Shown: positions 24,695 through 34,021 of the stretch, piece after piece
Numbering within the stretch: position 1 is the stretch's first letter
How the letters are laid out: every line of letters starts with the position of its first letter
Assembly: GCA_023390905.1 (NCBI GenBank)
Contig: JAEWBY010000055.1
Location: 1-64,000, forward strand
Length of the DNA stretch: 64,000 nucleotides
Direction: 5' to 3'
Origin: Pseudomonadota bacterium
GTDB taxonomy: Bacteria > Pseudomonadota > Gammaproteobacteria > Xanthomonadales > Xanthomonadaceae
The notes under the pieces: generated by a model
Database searches by the model: none
The model's input: the letters and a program-made list of their open reading frames with translations, nothing else
What the model was told of the DNA's origin: nothing
Position numbers and translations under genes: made by a program

Positions 24695-27043
24695 GTGACC
24701 GCATCAAGACCGCCAACGTCCAGCGCAGTTCCGGCCACCATCGCCAGCGCACCGCTGCCGCCACGCGTGCGCAGGATCCTGCGCAGCTTTTTCGATCACA
24801 TCTCCACGGACGTCATCCAGTCACTGAATGCAATGCTGCCCGAGTTCGAGCAGGCCTTGTTCAAACAGGCCGAGCAGGCGCGCAGCGACAACCGGCAGGC
24901 GGAATTCTTCGGCAACCTACGCTCGTTCCAGCGCAACCGCAACGAGTTCGTCCCGCATTTCATCTTCGCGCTCGAAGCCGAACTGGCCTCGATACGCACG
25001 CCGCAGACGACGCGCCCGGCGCAGACACCGATGGCGGTCGAATTCCGCACGCTGACGCTGGTCGAGGATGCGGTGATGGACGAGGAGATCGTCCTGCGCG
25101 ACATCGCGCGCCGCCACGAAACCCGCGCCGCGCACGCGATGCTGCTGCTGGGCCAGCGCTTCGGCGCGCTCGGCGGCGCACCGGCGTTCGACCAGGAGCG
25201 GCTGCCGGTCGGCCCGCAGGCCTTGTGCCGCATGCTGCAGCAGGCCGCGGCCACGCTCGAACTGGATCTGGAAGAACGGCTGCTGCTGTATCGCACCTTC
25301 GATCTGAAGGTGATGAACAACTATGACCAGTGGGCCGAAACGCTGAACCAGTTCCTCTCGCGCGAAGGCGTGCTGCCCGGCCTGGTGTTCATGCCGCGCC
25401 GCACGCGTCCGATCGAGGCGCCGCCTGCCTCGGCTGCGCGCACGCCGGCGAAAAAGCCCTCGGATCGCCCGCTGACCGGCTGGCGCGGGCCTTCGACGCC
25501 TTCGGCCTGGACGGTGTCGGATCTCGCAGCGAACGCATCCACCGAGTCCACGCCCCCGCCCCTGCCCTCGGCGGGCGCGCCGCCCGGACAGAACGGCGAG
25601 CCCGATTTCGAAGCCTTGCAGTCGCTGCTCGCCGCGCGCCGCCATGCACTGTCGCGCTTCAGCGGATCCCCGGCCGCCCGCCTCGGTGATGCGCCGGCGG
25701 CGACCGCGGCCGAGGCGCCGCGCAAACTGGTGCCGACGCCGGACGTGCTCAGCGCACTGGAAACCCTGCAGGCCGCGCCACCGGTCGCCCGCGTCGAAGG
25801 CCAGCCGCGCCGCAACCTCGAGGACATCCAGCAGGCCCTGCTCGCGCGTGCGCGCCAGCAGCACGGCCCGCAGGCCACGCTGGCGAGCCAGGACGCCGAT
25901 ACCTTCGAACTGCTCGGCCTGCTCTACAACGAAATGGATCGCGAAGTGCGCGCCGACGCACCGGCCGCGGATCTGCTGGTGCGCCTGCAGGCGCCGCTGG
26001 CGCAGGCGGCGTTGCGGGATCGGCAGTTCTTCCTGCGCCCTGAACATCCGGCGCGCGAGCTGCTCAATGCGGTGGCCGAATCCGGCGCAACCTGGCAGAG
26101 CGAGGATGATCTCGATCCACAGTTGCTGCATCGACTGCATCAGGCGGTGGAGTTCGTCTGCAAGCACTACCACGGCGACGAAGCCGTGTTCGAACAGGCC
26201 AACCAGGACGTGCAGCGCCATCTGCAGGCGGCTGCGCGCAAGGCCGAACTGGCCGAGCGCCGGCAGGTCGAAGCCGCGCGCGGCAAGGAGCGGTTGGAGA
26301 TCGCCAAGCAGCGCGCGAACGACACCATCGAGACCGCGCTCAGCGAACAGCAGCCGCCGCGTTTCGTGCAGGCGCTGCTCAACCAGGCTTGGGCCGACGT
26401 GCTGACCCTGACGCAATTGCGCCAGGGCGAGCATTCGGACGAATGGGCCGAACAGTTGCAGACGACGCTGCAGATCGTCGCGGCGACCACGTCCCCGCCC
26501 GGCACCGCGCACGATCCCGCGCTGCCGCCGAAGATCGAGAAGGCGCTGTTGCAGGTCGGCTATCACGAGGACGAAGCGCAGGCGATCGCGCGCCGGCTCT
26601 CCAGCGCCGAAGTCGAAGACGATGCCACCTCCAAGACCGAGCTCACCGCAAGACTGAAGGCGCGCGCCCGGCTCGGCGAGCAGAACCTGGTCAAGCGCAA
26701 GCCGGTGCAGCCACGCACGCCGCGCGAACAGGAATGCTACGAATATCTGCGCGCGCTGCCGTTCGGCACGTGGTTCGAGTTCACCGTCAACCAGCAGGGC
26801 GATGTACAGCGCCAGCGGCTGTCGTGGTTCAGTCCGGTCACCGGCAACGCGCTGTTCGTCAACCAGCGCGGCCAGCGCGTGGGCGAACATTCCCTCGACG
26901 GCCTGGCGATCCTGATGGCCAAGGGCCAGGCGCAGGTGGTCACCGAAGACAAGGGCCGGCTGATTGATCGCGCCTGGAACGCGACCCTGCGCGCGCTGCG
27001 CAGCCTGACCGGCATGAACAGGACCGAAGGAGCCGGCGCATGA
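24695..27043 (+). CDS. DUF1631-family protein
   Basis: 782-residue cytoplasmic protein; I recognise it as DUF1631 from its size and the N-terminal segment LRSFFDHISTDVIQSLNAMLPEFEQALFKQAEQ. It also has a Pro/Ala-rich linker around residues 230-300, a long helical middle with Gln/Glu/Arg-rich stretches (about 480-560), and a C-terminal segment (YEYLRALPFGTWFEFTVNQQGDVQ) that resembles the PilZ-like C-terminal fold common in this family. Start is GTG with GGGGAG 12 bases upstream; a GATAAT box sits at 24660-24665. It overlaps the next gene by four bases (ATGA). Function unknown; the pairing with PilZ suggests a c-di-GMP-related role, which is inference. Confidence 0.88.
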   Translation: MTASRPPTSSAVPATIASAPLPPRVRRILRSFFDHISTDVIQSLNAMLPEFEQALFKQAEQARSDNRQAEFFGNLRSFQRNRNEFVPHFIFALEAELASIRTPQTTRPAQTPMAVEFRTLTLVEDAVMDEEIVLRDIARRHETRAAHAMLLLGQRFGALGGAPAFDQERLPVGPQALCRMLQQAAATLELDLEERLLLYRTFDLKVMNNYDQWAETLNQFLSREGVLPGLVFMPRRTRPIEAPPASAARTPAKKPSDRPLTGWRGPSTPSAWTVSDLAANASTESTPPPLPSAGAPPGQNGEPDFEALQSLLAARRHALSRFSGSPAARLGDAPAATAAEAPRKLVPTPDVLSALETLQAAPPVARVEGQPRRNLEDIQQALLARARQQHGPQATLASQDADTFELLGLLYNEMDREVRADAPAADLLVRLQAPLAQAALRDRQFFLRPEHPARELLNAVAESGATWQSEDDLDPQLLHRLHQAVEFVCKHYHGDEAVFEQANQDVQRHLQAAARKAELAERRQVEAARGKERLEIAKQRANDTIETALSEQQPPRFVQALLNQAWADVLTLTQLRQGEHSDEWAEQLQTTLQIVAATTSPPGTAHDPALPPKIEKALLQVGYHEDEAQAIARRLSSAEVEDDATSKTELTARLKARARLGEQNLVKRKPVQPRTPREQECYEYLRALPFGTWFEFTVNQQGDVQRQRLSWFSPVTGNALFVNQRGQRVGEHSLDGLAILMAKGQAQVVTEDKGRLIDRAWNATLRALRSLTGMNRTEGAGA

Positions 27044-27375
27044 GCCAGGAAGCCCGCCGCGCGCGCCGCCGCAGCGTCACCGAACCGATCGGCGTGATGG
27101 ACACGCTGACCGACCAACTCGTCGGCCGCCTCGGCAACGTCTCTGAATCCGGCATGCTGCTGATTGCCAGCGCGCCGGTCGTCGAAGACGCGATCTACCA
27201 ACTGCGCTTCCACCTGCGCGATGCCAGCGGCCGCGAGATTCCCATCGATGTCGGCGCGCACATCCTGTGGTCGGCGCAGGCCAACACGCCGGGACAGACC
27301 TTCGCCGGCCTGCGCTTCCTGACCATCGATCAGAGCCCGTTGCAGGCGCTGCGCGCGTGGGTGAACGCGGGCTAG
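27040..27375 (+). CDS. PilZ-domain c-di-GMP-binding protein
   Basis: 111-residue single-domain PilZ protein. The two ligand motifs are present: an RxxxR pair within residues 6-11 (RRARRR) and N33-x-S35-x-x-G38 (NVSESG), which together bind c-di-GMP. The rest is the six-stranded barrel (YQLRFHLRDASGREIPIDVGAHILW ... TFAGLRFLTID). Coupled by ATGA overlap to the DUF1631 gene, so the two proteins are likely produced in a fixed ratio and may interact. Confidence 0.92.
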   Translation: MSQEARRARRRSVTEPIGVMDTLTDQLVGRLGNVSESGMLLIASAPVVEDAIYQLRFHLRDASGREIPIDVGAHILWSAQANTPGQTFAGLRFLTIDQSPLQALRAWVNAG

Positions 27376-27435
27376 CGGCGCGACCCGTCCGCGCGGAATG
27401 CGGCAGAATGTCGGCTTTCCGCACGAGCCGCCGCC

Positions 27436-28776
27436 ATGAATGCTTCCGCTTCCCTTGCCGCCGAACTGGTCCCGCTCCATGCGCAGCATGTGGCGACGAT
27501 GCAGGCGCGCGCCGATGAAGCGCTCGCTCGCGGAGCTTTCGATCATCTGGTCGTGCCCAGCGGCACGCAGCATTACCAGGTGTTCGACGATCGCGACTAT
27601 CCGTATGCGGTCAATCCGCAGTTCAAGGCGTGGCTGCCGCTGACGCGGGTGCCGAACAGCTGGTTGATTCACACGCCGGGACAGCGGCCGCGCGTGATCT
27701 TCCACCAGCCCTTCGATTACTGGCACGTGGTGCCCGCCGCGCCAAACGGCTGGTGGGTGGATCATTTCGACATCCACATCATCCGCACCCCGGAAGAAGC
27801 GCTCGCACTGCTGCCGAAGCCGGCGGCGCGCTGCGCGATCCTGGGCGAGCCGCAGAGCGCGCTGGGCGATTACGCGCCGAACAATCCGGAGGCCGTCCTC
27901 CAGTATCTGGAGTACCAGCGTTCCTACAAGACCGACTACGAAATCCGGATGATGCAGCAGGCCCAGCGCATGGCCGTGCGCGGCCACCGCGCGGCCGAAG
28001 CGGCGTTCCGCGAAGGCCGCAGCGAGTTCGACATCCACATGGCCTATTGCGGCGCGGTCGGACAGGATGCCGCGGAGCTGCCCTACGGCAACATCGTCGC
28101 GCTCAATGAGCATGGAGCGGTGCTGCACTACACCGAACTGGACCGCGTCGCGCCGGATCCGCTGCGCAGTTTCCTCATCGATGCCGGCGCCAGCTTCCAC
28201 GGCTACGCCAGCGACATCACGCGCACGTATGCGCACGATACCGGCAGCGAATTCCAGGCCTTGATCGACGCGGTGGATCGCGCGCAGATCGCCATGGGCG
28301 AAGCGGTGCGCGCCGGCACCGACTACAAGCAGCTTCATATCGATGCGCACCTGAGCCTGATGGGCATCCTCAGGGACTTCGGCGTCATCACCGTGTCGCC
28401 GGAAGCCGCGCTCGCCACGGGCGTAAGCTTCGCGTTCTTCCCGCACGGGCTGGGCCATCCGATAGGACTGCAGGTGCATGACGTGGCCGGCTTCGCGGCC
28501 AGCAATCGCGGCGGGCGGATCGAGCGACCGCAGGGCCATCCGTTCCTGCGCATGACGCGGGTGCTGGAAGCGGGCATGGTCGTCACCATCGAACCGGGCC
28601 TCTACTTCATCGACATGCTGCTGGACGACGTGAAGAAGAACGGCCACGCCGCCAGCGTGAACTGGAAGCGCGTCGATGAATTCCGTCCGTTCGGCGGCAT
28701 CCGCATCGAGGACGACGTGCTGTGCACCTCCGGCGATGCGGAGAATCTGACGCGGCCGGCGTTTGCAGCGGGGTGA
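27436..28776 (+). CDS. pepQ: Xaa-Pro dipeptidase (prolidase)
   Basis: Metallopeptidase of family M24 cleaving Xaa-Pro dipeptides. 446 residues, the size of E. coli PepQ and bacterial organophosphorus-acid-anhydrolase-type prolidases. Metal ligands can be read in order: the two Asp in LIDAGASFHGYASDITRTY, His in GLGHPIGLQVHDVAGF, Glu in TIEPGLYFIDMLL and Glu in GGIRIEDDVL. The N-terminal domain with FDHLVVPSGTQHYQVFDDRDYPYAVNP is that of PepQ rather than PepP. Convergent with pepP, whose stop is 14 bp away. Confidence 0.95.
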   Translation: MNASASLAAELVPLHAQHVATMQARADEALARGAFDHLVVPSGTQHYQVFDDRDYPYAVNPQFKAWLPLTRVPNSWLIHTPGQRPRVIFHQPFDYWHVVPAAPNGWWVDHFDIHIIRTPEEALALLPKPAARCAILGEPQSALGDYAPNNPEAVLQYLEYQRSYKTDYEIRMMQQAQRMAVRGHRAAEAAFREGRSEFDIHMAYCGAVGQDAAELPYGNIVALNEHGAVLHYTELDRVAPDPLRSFLIDAGASFHGYASDITRTYAHDTGSEFQALIDAVDRAQIAMGEAVRAGTDYKQLHIDAHLSLMGILRDFGVITVSPEAALATGVSFAFFPHGLGHPIGLQVHDVAGFAASNRGGRIERPQGHPFLRMTRVLEAGMVVTIEPGLYFIDMLLDDVKKNGHAASVNWKRVDEFRPFGGIRIEDDVLCTSGDAENLTRPAFAAG

Positions 28777-28790
28777 TCGCGAGGGCGGAA

Positions 28791-30113
28791 TCAGCGCGCC
28801 ATCGCCGCTTCGATCTCGTCGGCGCTGCGCGCCAGATCGGCGGTCAGCACGCGATGGCCTTCGGCGGTAATCACCACATCGTCCTCGGTGCGGATGCCGA
28901 TGCCGCGCCACTTCTCGTGCACGCTCGCATCGTCCGGCGATACGTACAGCCCCGGCTCGATGGTGAACACCATGCCCGGTTCGAGCAGGCGCGACTGTCC
29001 GTCGATGCGGTAATCGCCGACATCGTGCACGTCCAGGCCCAGCCAGTGGCCGGTCTTGTGCCGATAGAAGCGGCGATACAGCCCTTCGGACAGATTGCGC
29101 TCCAGTGAACCTTTCAGCAGGCCCAGTCGCAGCAGGCCTTCGGTCAGTGTTTCCACCGCCGCCACATGCCCGGCTTCGTAAGGCACCCCCGGCCTTGCCC
29201 GCGCGAGCGCGGCCTGCTGCGCCTGCCCGACCAGATCGTGCAGCGCGCGCTGCGCCAGGGTGAAGCGGCCATTGACCGGGAACGTGCGGGTGATGTCGCT
29301 GGCGTAGCCGCGGTATTCGGCGCCGGCATCGATCAGGATCAGATCGCCGTCCTTCGCGGTCGCGGTGTTGGCGCGGTAATGCAGCACGCAGGCGTTGGCG
29401 CCGGCGCCGACGATGCTGCCATAGGCCGGCCATGCGTCATTGGCGCGGAATTCGCGCTCCACGTCGGCCTGCAGTTCGTATTCGCGGATGCCCGGACGCG
29501 CCGATGCGTACGCCACGCGATGGGCCTGCATGCTGATGTCGGCGGCGCGCTGCATCAGCCGCAGTTCTTCCTTCGACTTGAACAGTCGCAACTCGTGCAG
29601 CAGGTGCCCGAGTTCAAGGAATTCGTGCGGCGGCTGCGCGCCCTGCCGCACCTGCGCGCGCACGTGGCGCACCCAGCCGATCAGCTTGAGATCGAAATCG
29701 GCGTCGCGGCCGAAGTGGTAATAGACGCGCGATCGCCCTTCCAGCAGGCCCGGCAGGATTTCGTCCAGATCCTCGATCGGATATGCATCGTCCATGCCGA
29801 AATCGGCGACCGCGCCTTCCTGTCCGGCGCGCGGACCATCCCAGCTTTCCCGCTCGGGGTCGCGCTCGCGGCAGAACAGCAGCGCTTCGCCGTGGCGGCG
29901 ACCGGGCACCAGCACCAGCACGGCCTCGGGTTCGGGAAAGCCGCACAGGTACCAGAAGTCCGAATCCTGCCGGTAGGGATAATGCGTGTCGTGGCTGCGC
30001 ACGCGTTCGGGCGCGGCCGGCAGCACCAGGATGGCGTCGTCGCCGGCCATCCGCATCAGTTGCCTGCGGCGGCGCGCGAATTCGGCCGCCGGAATGCCGG
30101 TCAACGCCTTCAT
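28791..30113 (-). CDS. pepP: Xaa-Pro aminopeptidase P
   Basis: M24 aminopeptidase that removes N-terminal residues preceding proline. 440 residues. N-terminal domain: EFARRRRQLMRMAGDDAILVLPAAPE and YPYRQDSDFWYLCGFPEPEAV. Catalytic domain ligands: LIDAGAEYRGYASDITRTFP (two Asp), KTGHWLGLDVHDVG (His), TIEPGLYVSPDD (Glu) and GIRTEDDVVI (Glu). The start at ATG 30113 overlaps the ygfB stop by one base (TGATG) and is preferred over an upstream ATG inside ygfB. ygfB-pepP is a widely conserved pair in gammaproteobacteria. Confidence 0.95.
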   Translation of the reverse strand: MKALTGIPAAEFARRRRQLMRMAGDDAILVLPAAPERVRSHDTHYPYRQDSDFWYLCGFPEPEAVLVLVPGRRHGEALLFCRERDPERESWDGPRAGQEGAVADFGMDDAYPIEDLDEILPGLLEGRSRVYYHFGRDADFDLKLIGWVRHVRAQVRQGAQPPHEFLELGHLLHELRLFKSKEELRLMQRAADISMQAHRVAYASARPGIREYELQADVEREFRANDAWPAYGSIVGAGANACVLHYRANTATAKDGDLILIDAGAEYRGYASDITRTFPVNGRFTLAQRALHDLVGQAQQAALARARPGVPYEAGHVAAVETLTEGLLRLGLLKGSLERNLSEGLYRRFYRHKTGHWLGLDVHDVGDYRIDGQSRLLEPGMVFTIEPGLYVSPDDASVHEKWRGIGIRTEDDVVITAEGHRVLTADLARSADEIEAAMAR

Positions 30114-30667
30114 CAGTTCAGGCGCTGGCGATGGCGCGGCCCCATCACGCAATCGCCGTGGATCAGCAGCACCGCCACGCGTACGTATTCCTCGATTTCG
30201 GAAAGCGCGTCCTGATCTTCATCGTCGTCACCGGTTTCCGGCGAAGCCTGCGCGAGCCGCGCCAGATCCTGCAAGGCTTCCTGGCCTTCTTCCGAAAGCG
30301 TGGGGCTGGCACCCGCGGCCAGGCCGAATCCGCCGAGAAAACCGCGGCACCATGCGAACAAGGCTTCCGCGCGTTCGACGGTGGCGACCTCGGCATCGGG
30401 CAGCAACAGTTCGAACGCGAAGCTGCGATCCTCCAGTTGCGCCGCACTGGCCTGGCGCAGGCGATCCAGCGCACTGCCGGGTTCGGGCACGGGCAGTTGA
30501 TCATCGGCCAGCACGCGCGCCGGCCATGCGGCCACGTCCGCGCCGCCACCGGCCAGCCAGCCGCACAGCGCGCCGTGCAGTTCGGCCGGTTCGGCCGCCA
30601 GTTGCCATTGGCGCGATGCCTCGGCGATCTCGGCGTGGTCAGGCAGTTCGACAGACGTTGAAGACAT
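30113..30667 (-). CDS. ygfB: UPF0149 (YgfB/YecA-like) family protein
   Basis: 184-residue all-helical cytoplasmic protein. Family marks are ELHGALCGWLAGGG near the N-terminus, LFAWCRGFLGGFGLA in the middle, and EIEEYVRVAVLLIHGDCV near the end. It lies directly upstream of pepP with coupled stop and start, as in E. coli ygfB-pepP-ubiH. In Pseudomonas, YgfB has been linked to antibiotic-resistance gene control; nothing here shows that. The start is uncertain: a second in-frame ATG at 30679 would add four residues. Confidence 0.88.
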   Translation of the reverse strand: MSSTSVELPDHAEIAEASRQWQLAAEPAELHGALCGWLAGGGADVAAWPARVLADDQLPVPEPGSALDRLRQASAAQLEDRSFAFELLLPDAEVATVERAEALFAWCRGFLGGFGLAAGASPTLSEEGQEALQDLARLAQASPETGDDDEDQDALSEIEEYVRVAVLLIHGDCVMGPRHRQRLN

Positions 30668-30801
30668 GGGAAAACGCATTCCACGGCGGCGGCAGGACAA
30701 GCCGGCAGTGTAACAATGAAAACCCGTGTTCCCGCTTGTTGTGCTTCAGTCGCGCCCCCTACACTCGCTGGATTCCAGGCTTCGGACGGCTCGCCGCGCT
30801 C

Positions 30802-33102
30802 ATGCATTCCGCCCTGCTCGCTGCCGCCGTGCAACCGGTCTCCGCGCTGACTTCGCGGCTGCCCCTGCTGCTGCTCGCACTGGCCGTGCTCATCGCGGTG
30901 ATCCTGATCGCCACGCGCCGGCACTGGCAGGCCTGGCTGGATGCGCGCCATCCGCGCGTGGATCCGGTGCGCAGCGAATCCCTGCGCGCGCGCGACGAAC
31001 GGCTCAAGCTGGCGCTGTGGGCTTCGGGGGAACTGTTCTGGGATTACGACCTCGCACAGCGCCGGCTGTACCGCATGCGCGCCGATGAGGCCACGCTGCA
31101 TTCGGCCGACATCACCGTGCTGACCAAGCATGGCGAAGTGCCCGCGATCCATCCGGATGACGTGGCGCTGGTGATGGAGCGGCTGCGCCTGCACCTGCAG
31201 GGCAGGACGCCGCTGTTCATGTCCGAGCATCGCATGGACATGCAGCAGAACGGGCAATGGGTGTGGGTGCGCGCGCGCGGCCGCGTGGTCGAGCGCGACG
31301 CCGACGGCCGGCCCGTGCGCATCGCCGGCACCGCGCGCGACATCACGCTCAGCCGCAATGCCGAGTACGAACACCGCATCGCCGGCGAGGTGATGCGCAG
31401 CATGGCCGAAGCGGTGGCCGTGCTCGACTGGGCGCATCACTTCATCACGATCAACCCGGCCTTCACCCGCATCACCGGCTACAGCGAGGACGAGGTCATC
31501 GGCCAGCCCGCGCGCATGCTCGACAGCGATCAGCATGACGAAGCCTTCTTCGAACGCATGAATGCCGAGCTGCTGCACACCGGCCACTGGTCCGGCGAAG
31601 TGTGGAAGGCGCGCAAGGACGGCGAGGAGATCCTCTGCCGCATCGAGACCAACGTGGTGCCCGACGCATCCGGCGAGCGCCAGCTGTACGTGCAGGTGCT
31701 GACCGACATCACCGAGCAGAAGCGCGCCGAGCAGGAACTGCGCTACCTGGCCAACTACGACACGCTGACCAGCCTGCCGAACCGTTCGCTGCTGTCGGAG
31801 CGGCTGTCGCGCGCGATCGTGCGTGCGCGCCGCGAACAAGGCCATGTGGCGGTGCTGTTCATCGATCTGGATCGCTTCAAGGACATCAACGATTCACTCG
31901 GCCACGCCACCGGCGATCGCATCCTGCGCGCGGCGGCCTCGCGCGTGCAGCAGACGGTGGGTGCGCAGCATACGGTCGCGCGCCTCAGCGGCGACGAGTT
32001 CACCGTGGTGCTGGAGGACATCCAGTCGCTGGCCGATGCCGAGCAGGTCGCGCAGCAGTTGATCGAAGCGTTCCGCATTCCGCTGAATTTCGGCGAGCGG
32101 CTGGAAATGTCGGTGTCGCCCTCGATCGGCATCAGCCTGTATCCGCAGCATGCGCAGGTGCCGACCGAACTGCTCAAGCATGCCGACACCGCGATGTACC
32201 AGGCCAAGGCGCTGGGCCGGCACACCTACCAGGTGTATTCGGAATCGATGGACGAGAAGACCCGCCACCGCGCGATTCTCGCCAGTGCCTTGCGGCGCGC
32301 GCTCGAACGCAACGAATTGTCGCTGGTGTTCCAGCCGCGCCTGGCGCTCGGGCCGCAGCGCATCACCGCGGTCGAAGCGCTGATGCGCTGGGACAGTCCG
32401 GAATTCGGCATGGTTTCGCCGGTGCAGTTCATCCCGCTGGCCGAGGAATCCGGGTTGATCCTGGAAATCGGAGCGTGGGCGCTGCGCGAAGCCTGCCGCA
32501 TCCTGCGCGACTGGCACGACGCCGGACTGGACGATCTGACGGTGGCGGTGAACATCTCGGCGATGCAGCTGCAGCGCGGCGACTTGCCCGAAGTGGTGGC
32601 GCGCACGCTGGCCGAGACCGGCATCCCCGCCGAACGGCTGGAACTGGAACTGACCGAAAGCGTCATCATGGCCAATCCGGAACAGAATGCCGACACGCTG
32701 CGCGATTGCCGCCGGCTCGGGATTTCGCTGGCGATCGACGATTTCGGCACCGGCTATTCGTCGCTGGCCTACCTCAAGCGCCTGCCGCTCACCACGTTGA
32801 AGATTGATCGCGAGTTCATCGGCGATCTGACCCACGACAGCGAAGACGCCGCGATCACCAGCACCATCGTCACGATGGGCCAATCGCTGTCGCTGAAGGT
32901 CGTCGCCGAGGGCGTGGAGACCCGCGACCAGTACGACTTCCTGCGTGCGCAGGGTTGCGACGAGGTGCAGGGCCATTACATCTCGCGTGCGCTGGATCCG
33001 GAGCAGTGCGAGCGTTTCATCCGCGAGTTCCGGCCCGAACCCGCCGAAGCGCGCGGCGGCCCGCCGGTGCACGCGCGGGGAACGACGCTGCACGCCGGTT
33101 GA
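30802..33102 (+). CDS. Membrane PAS-GGDEF-EAL cyclic-di-GMP signalling protein
   Basis: 766 residues. One membrane segment at about 15-38 (LPLLLLALAVLIAVILIA); a first PAS-like region at about 65-180 (LKLALWASGELFWDYDL ... IAGTARDITLSRN); a second PAS at about 190-310; GGDEF domain at about 315-475; EAL domain at about 490-740. The diguanylate-cyclase signature reads SGDEF (396-400), a tolerated variant; upstream no clear RxxD inhibitory site. The phosphodiesterase signature is EAL (525-527) with the usual DDFGTGYSSL, KIDREFI and VVAEGVET motifs, so hydrolysis of c-di-GMP should be possible. Which activity dominates cannot be told. Monocistronic, divergent from ygfB. Confidence 0.94.
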   Translation: MHSALLAAAVQPVSALTSRLPLLLLALAVLIAVILIATRRHWQAWLDARHPRVDPVRSESLRARDERLKLALWASGELFWDYDLAQRRLYRMRADEATLHSADITVLTKHGEVPAIHPDDVALVMERLRLHLQGRTPLFMSEHRMDMQQNGQWVWVRARGRVVERDADGRPVRIAGTARDITLSRNAEYEHRIAGEVMRSMAEAVAVLDWAHHFITINPAFTRITGYSEDEVIGQPARMLDSDQHDEAFFERMNAELLHTGHWSGEVWKARKDGEEILCRIETNVVPDASGERQLYVQVLTDITEQKRAEQELRYLANYDTLTSLPNRSLLSERLSRAIVRARREQGHVAVLFIDLDRFKDINDSLGHATGDRILRAAASRVQQTVGAQHTVARLSGDEFTVVLEDIQSLADAEQVAQQLIEAFRIPLNFGERLEMSVSPSIGISLYPQHAQVPTELLKHADTAMYQAKALGRHTYQVYSESMDEKTRHRAILASALRRALERNELSLVFQPRLALGPQRITAVEALMRWDSPEFGMVSPVQFIPLAEESGLILEIGAWALREACRILRDWHDAGLDDLTVAVNISAMQLQRGDLPEVVARTLAETGIPAERLELELTESVIMANPEQNADTLRDCRRLGISLAIDDFGTGYSSLAYLKRLPLTTLKIDREFIGDLTHDSEDAAITSTIVTMGQSLSLKVVAEGVETRDQYDFLRAQGCDEVQGHYISRALDPEQCERFIREFRPEPAEARGGPPVHARGTTLHAG

Positions 33103-33229
33103 GCGCCGCTCGCGGCCGGACGCCCCGCCGCACGCATCCGGCCTGCCGGCGTTTCCGGTCCGTCGGCGCGGCGCCGTGCGACGCGTCATTTCCCTTGACC
33201 GACTTCCGGCGCCTGCCTATCGTGCCGGC

Positions 33230-33451
33230 ATGGACAACGCCGACCTGCTCGAACAGATACGCCGCCTGGCCACGCGCATCGACGTGCTGGTGGACCGCTG
33301 CCAGCAATTGGCCGACGAGAACCGCAGCCTGCGTCACCAGCAGGAACAACTGGTCGGCGAGCGTTCGCAACTGCTCGCCAAGAACGAACAGGCGCGCTCG
33401 CGCGTCGAAGCCATGATCAGCCGCCTGAAATCCCTGGAGCAGCACACGTGA
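33230..33451 (+). CDS. TIGR02449-type small coiled-coil protein
   Basis: 73-residue protein that is almost entirely coiled coil (LLEQIRRLATRIDVLVDRCQ, then Leu/Gln/Glu heptads to the end). It is ZapB-like in size and shape, and such a gene lies upstream of zapA in many gammaproteobacteria, which is the basis for the family call. The stop overlaps the zapA GTG by four bases (GTGA). A division-related role beside ZapA is inferred from this coupling. Confidence 0.85.
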   Translation: MDNADLLEQIRRLATRIDVLVDRCQQLADENRSLRHQQEQLVGERSQLLAKNEQARSRVEAMISRLKSLEQHT

Positions 33452-33741
33452 ACGAACCGGTCAGCATCCACATCCTCGACCGTGAATACACCGTCGGCGT
33501 GGAACCGGAAGAGCGCAGCAGCCTGATGGCCGCGGCCAAGCTGCTCGACAGCAAGATGCGCGAAGTGCGCGGCAGCAACCGCATGGCGGCGGTGGATCGC
33601 GTCGCCGTGCTGGCCGCGCTGAATCTGGCACACGAGTTGCAACAACTGCGTGACGAACGCCATTCGCGCGATCGCGATGTCTCGCGCGCGCTGGATGATC
33701 TGCACCGCAAGCTGGACGGCGTGCTCGACGCACCGCGTTGA
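33448..33741 (+). CDS. zapA: Cell division protein ZapA
   Basis: Positive regulator that crosslinks FtsZ filaments. 97 residues with GTG start. NEPVSIHILDREYTVGVEPEERSSLMAAAKLLDSKMREVR is the conserved N-terminal domain, followed by RVAVLAALNLAHELQQL and a C-terminal coiled coil. Followed by 6S RNA and ygfA, the order known from E. coli. Confidence 0.95.
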   Translation: MNEPVSIHILDREYTVGVEPEERSSLMAAAKLLDSKMREVRGSNRMAAVDRVAVLAALNLAHELQQLRDERHSRDRDVSRALDDLHRKLDGVLDAPR

Positions 33742-33791
33742 CACCAACGCGATGGTGGTCAATCGCCGCTGAACCCGACCGACGAACGGGC

Positions 33792-33819
33792 TAGGCAATT
33801 TTCCGCGTGCGGCTATACT
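33792..33819 (+). promoter_or_regulatory. Probable sigma-70 promoter of 6S RNA
   Basis: TAGGCA (33792-33797) and TATACT (33814-33819) are separated by 16 bases. The -10 lies nine bases before the first paired base of the 6S closing stem. Confidence 0.6.
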
Positions 33820-33827
33820 GTTTTCGC

Positions 33828-34010
33828 GTCCTCTGCTGTGTTTGACAGCGTGCGCAAACATTCGCCTTGTCCCTTAATGACGACCACGGGTAGGCAATGG
33901 TCGCCGGGAGTGCAAGTCCGCCTTGTTGCGGGAAGCCCGATGGTTGCCAAGCCTTCCCACTTGAACCCCGGGTTCAAGGTCGTTTCGCGCGCATCGGCAT
34001 GGTGGAGGAC
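33828..34010 (+). ncRNA. ssrS: 6S RNA
   Basis: Regulatory RNA that mimics an open promoter and sequesters sigma-70 RNA polymerase. Position between zapA and ygfA is diagnostic. The closing stem GTCCTC (33828-33833) pairs with GAGGAC (34005-34010) and continues through wobble pairs to GTGCG-AAAC against GTTT-CGCAT. The strongly conserved 3' hairpin TTGAACCC/GGGTTCAA lies at 33961-33976, matching the TTGAACC-GGTTCAA hairpin of enterobacterial 6S. About 183 nt. Ends are estimated from pairing. Confidence 0.9.
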
Positions 34011-34021
34011 GTATTCTTTCC

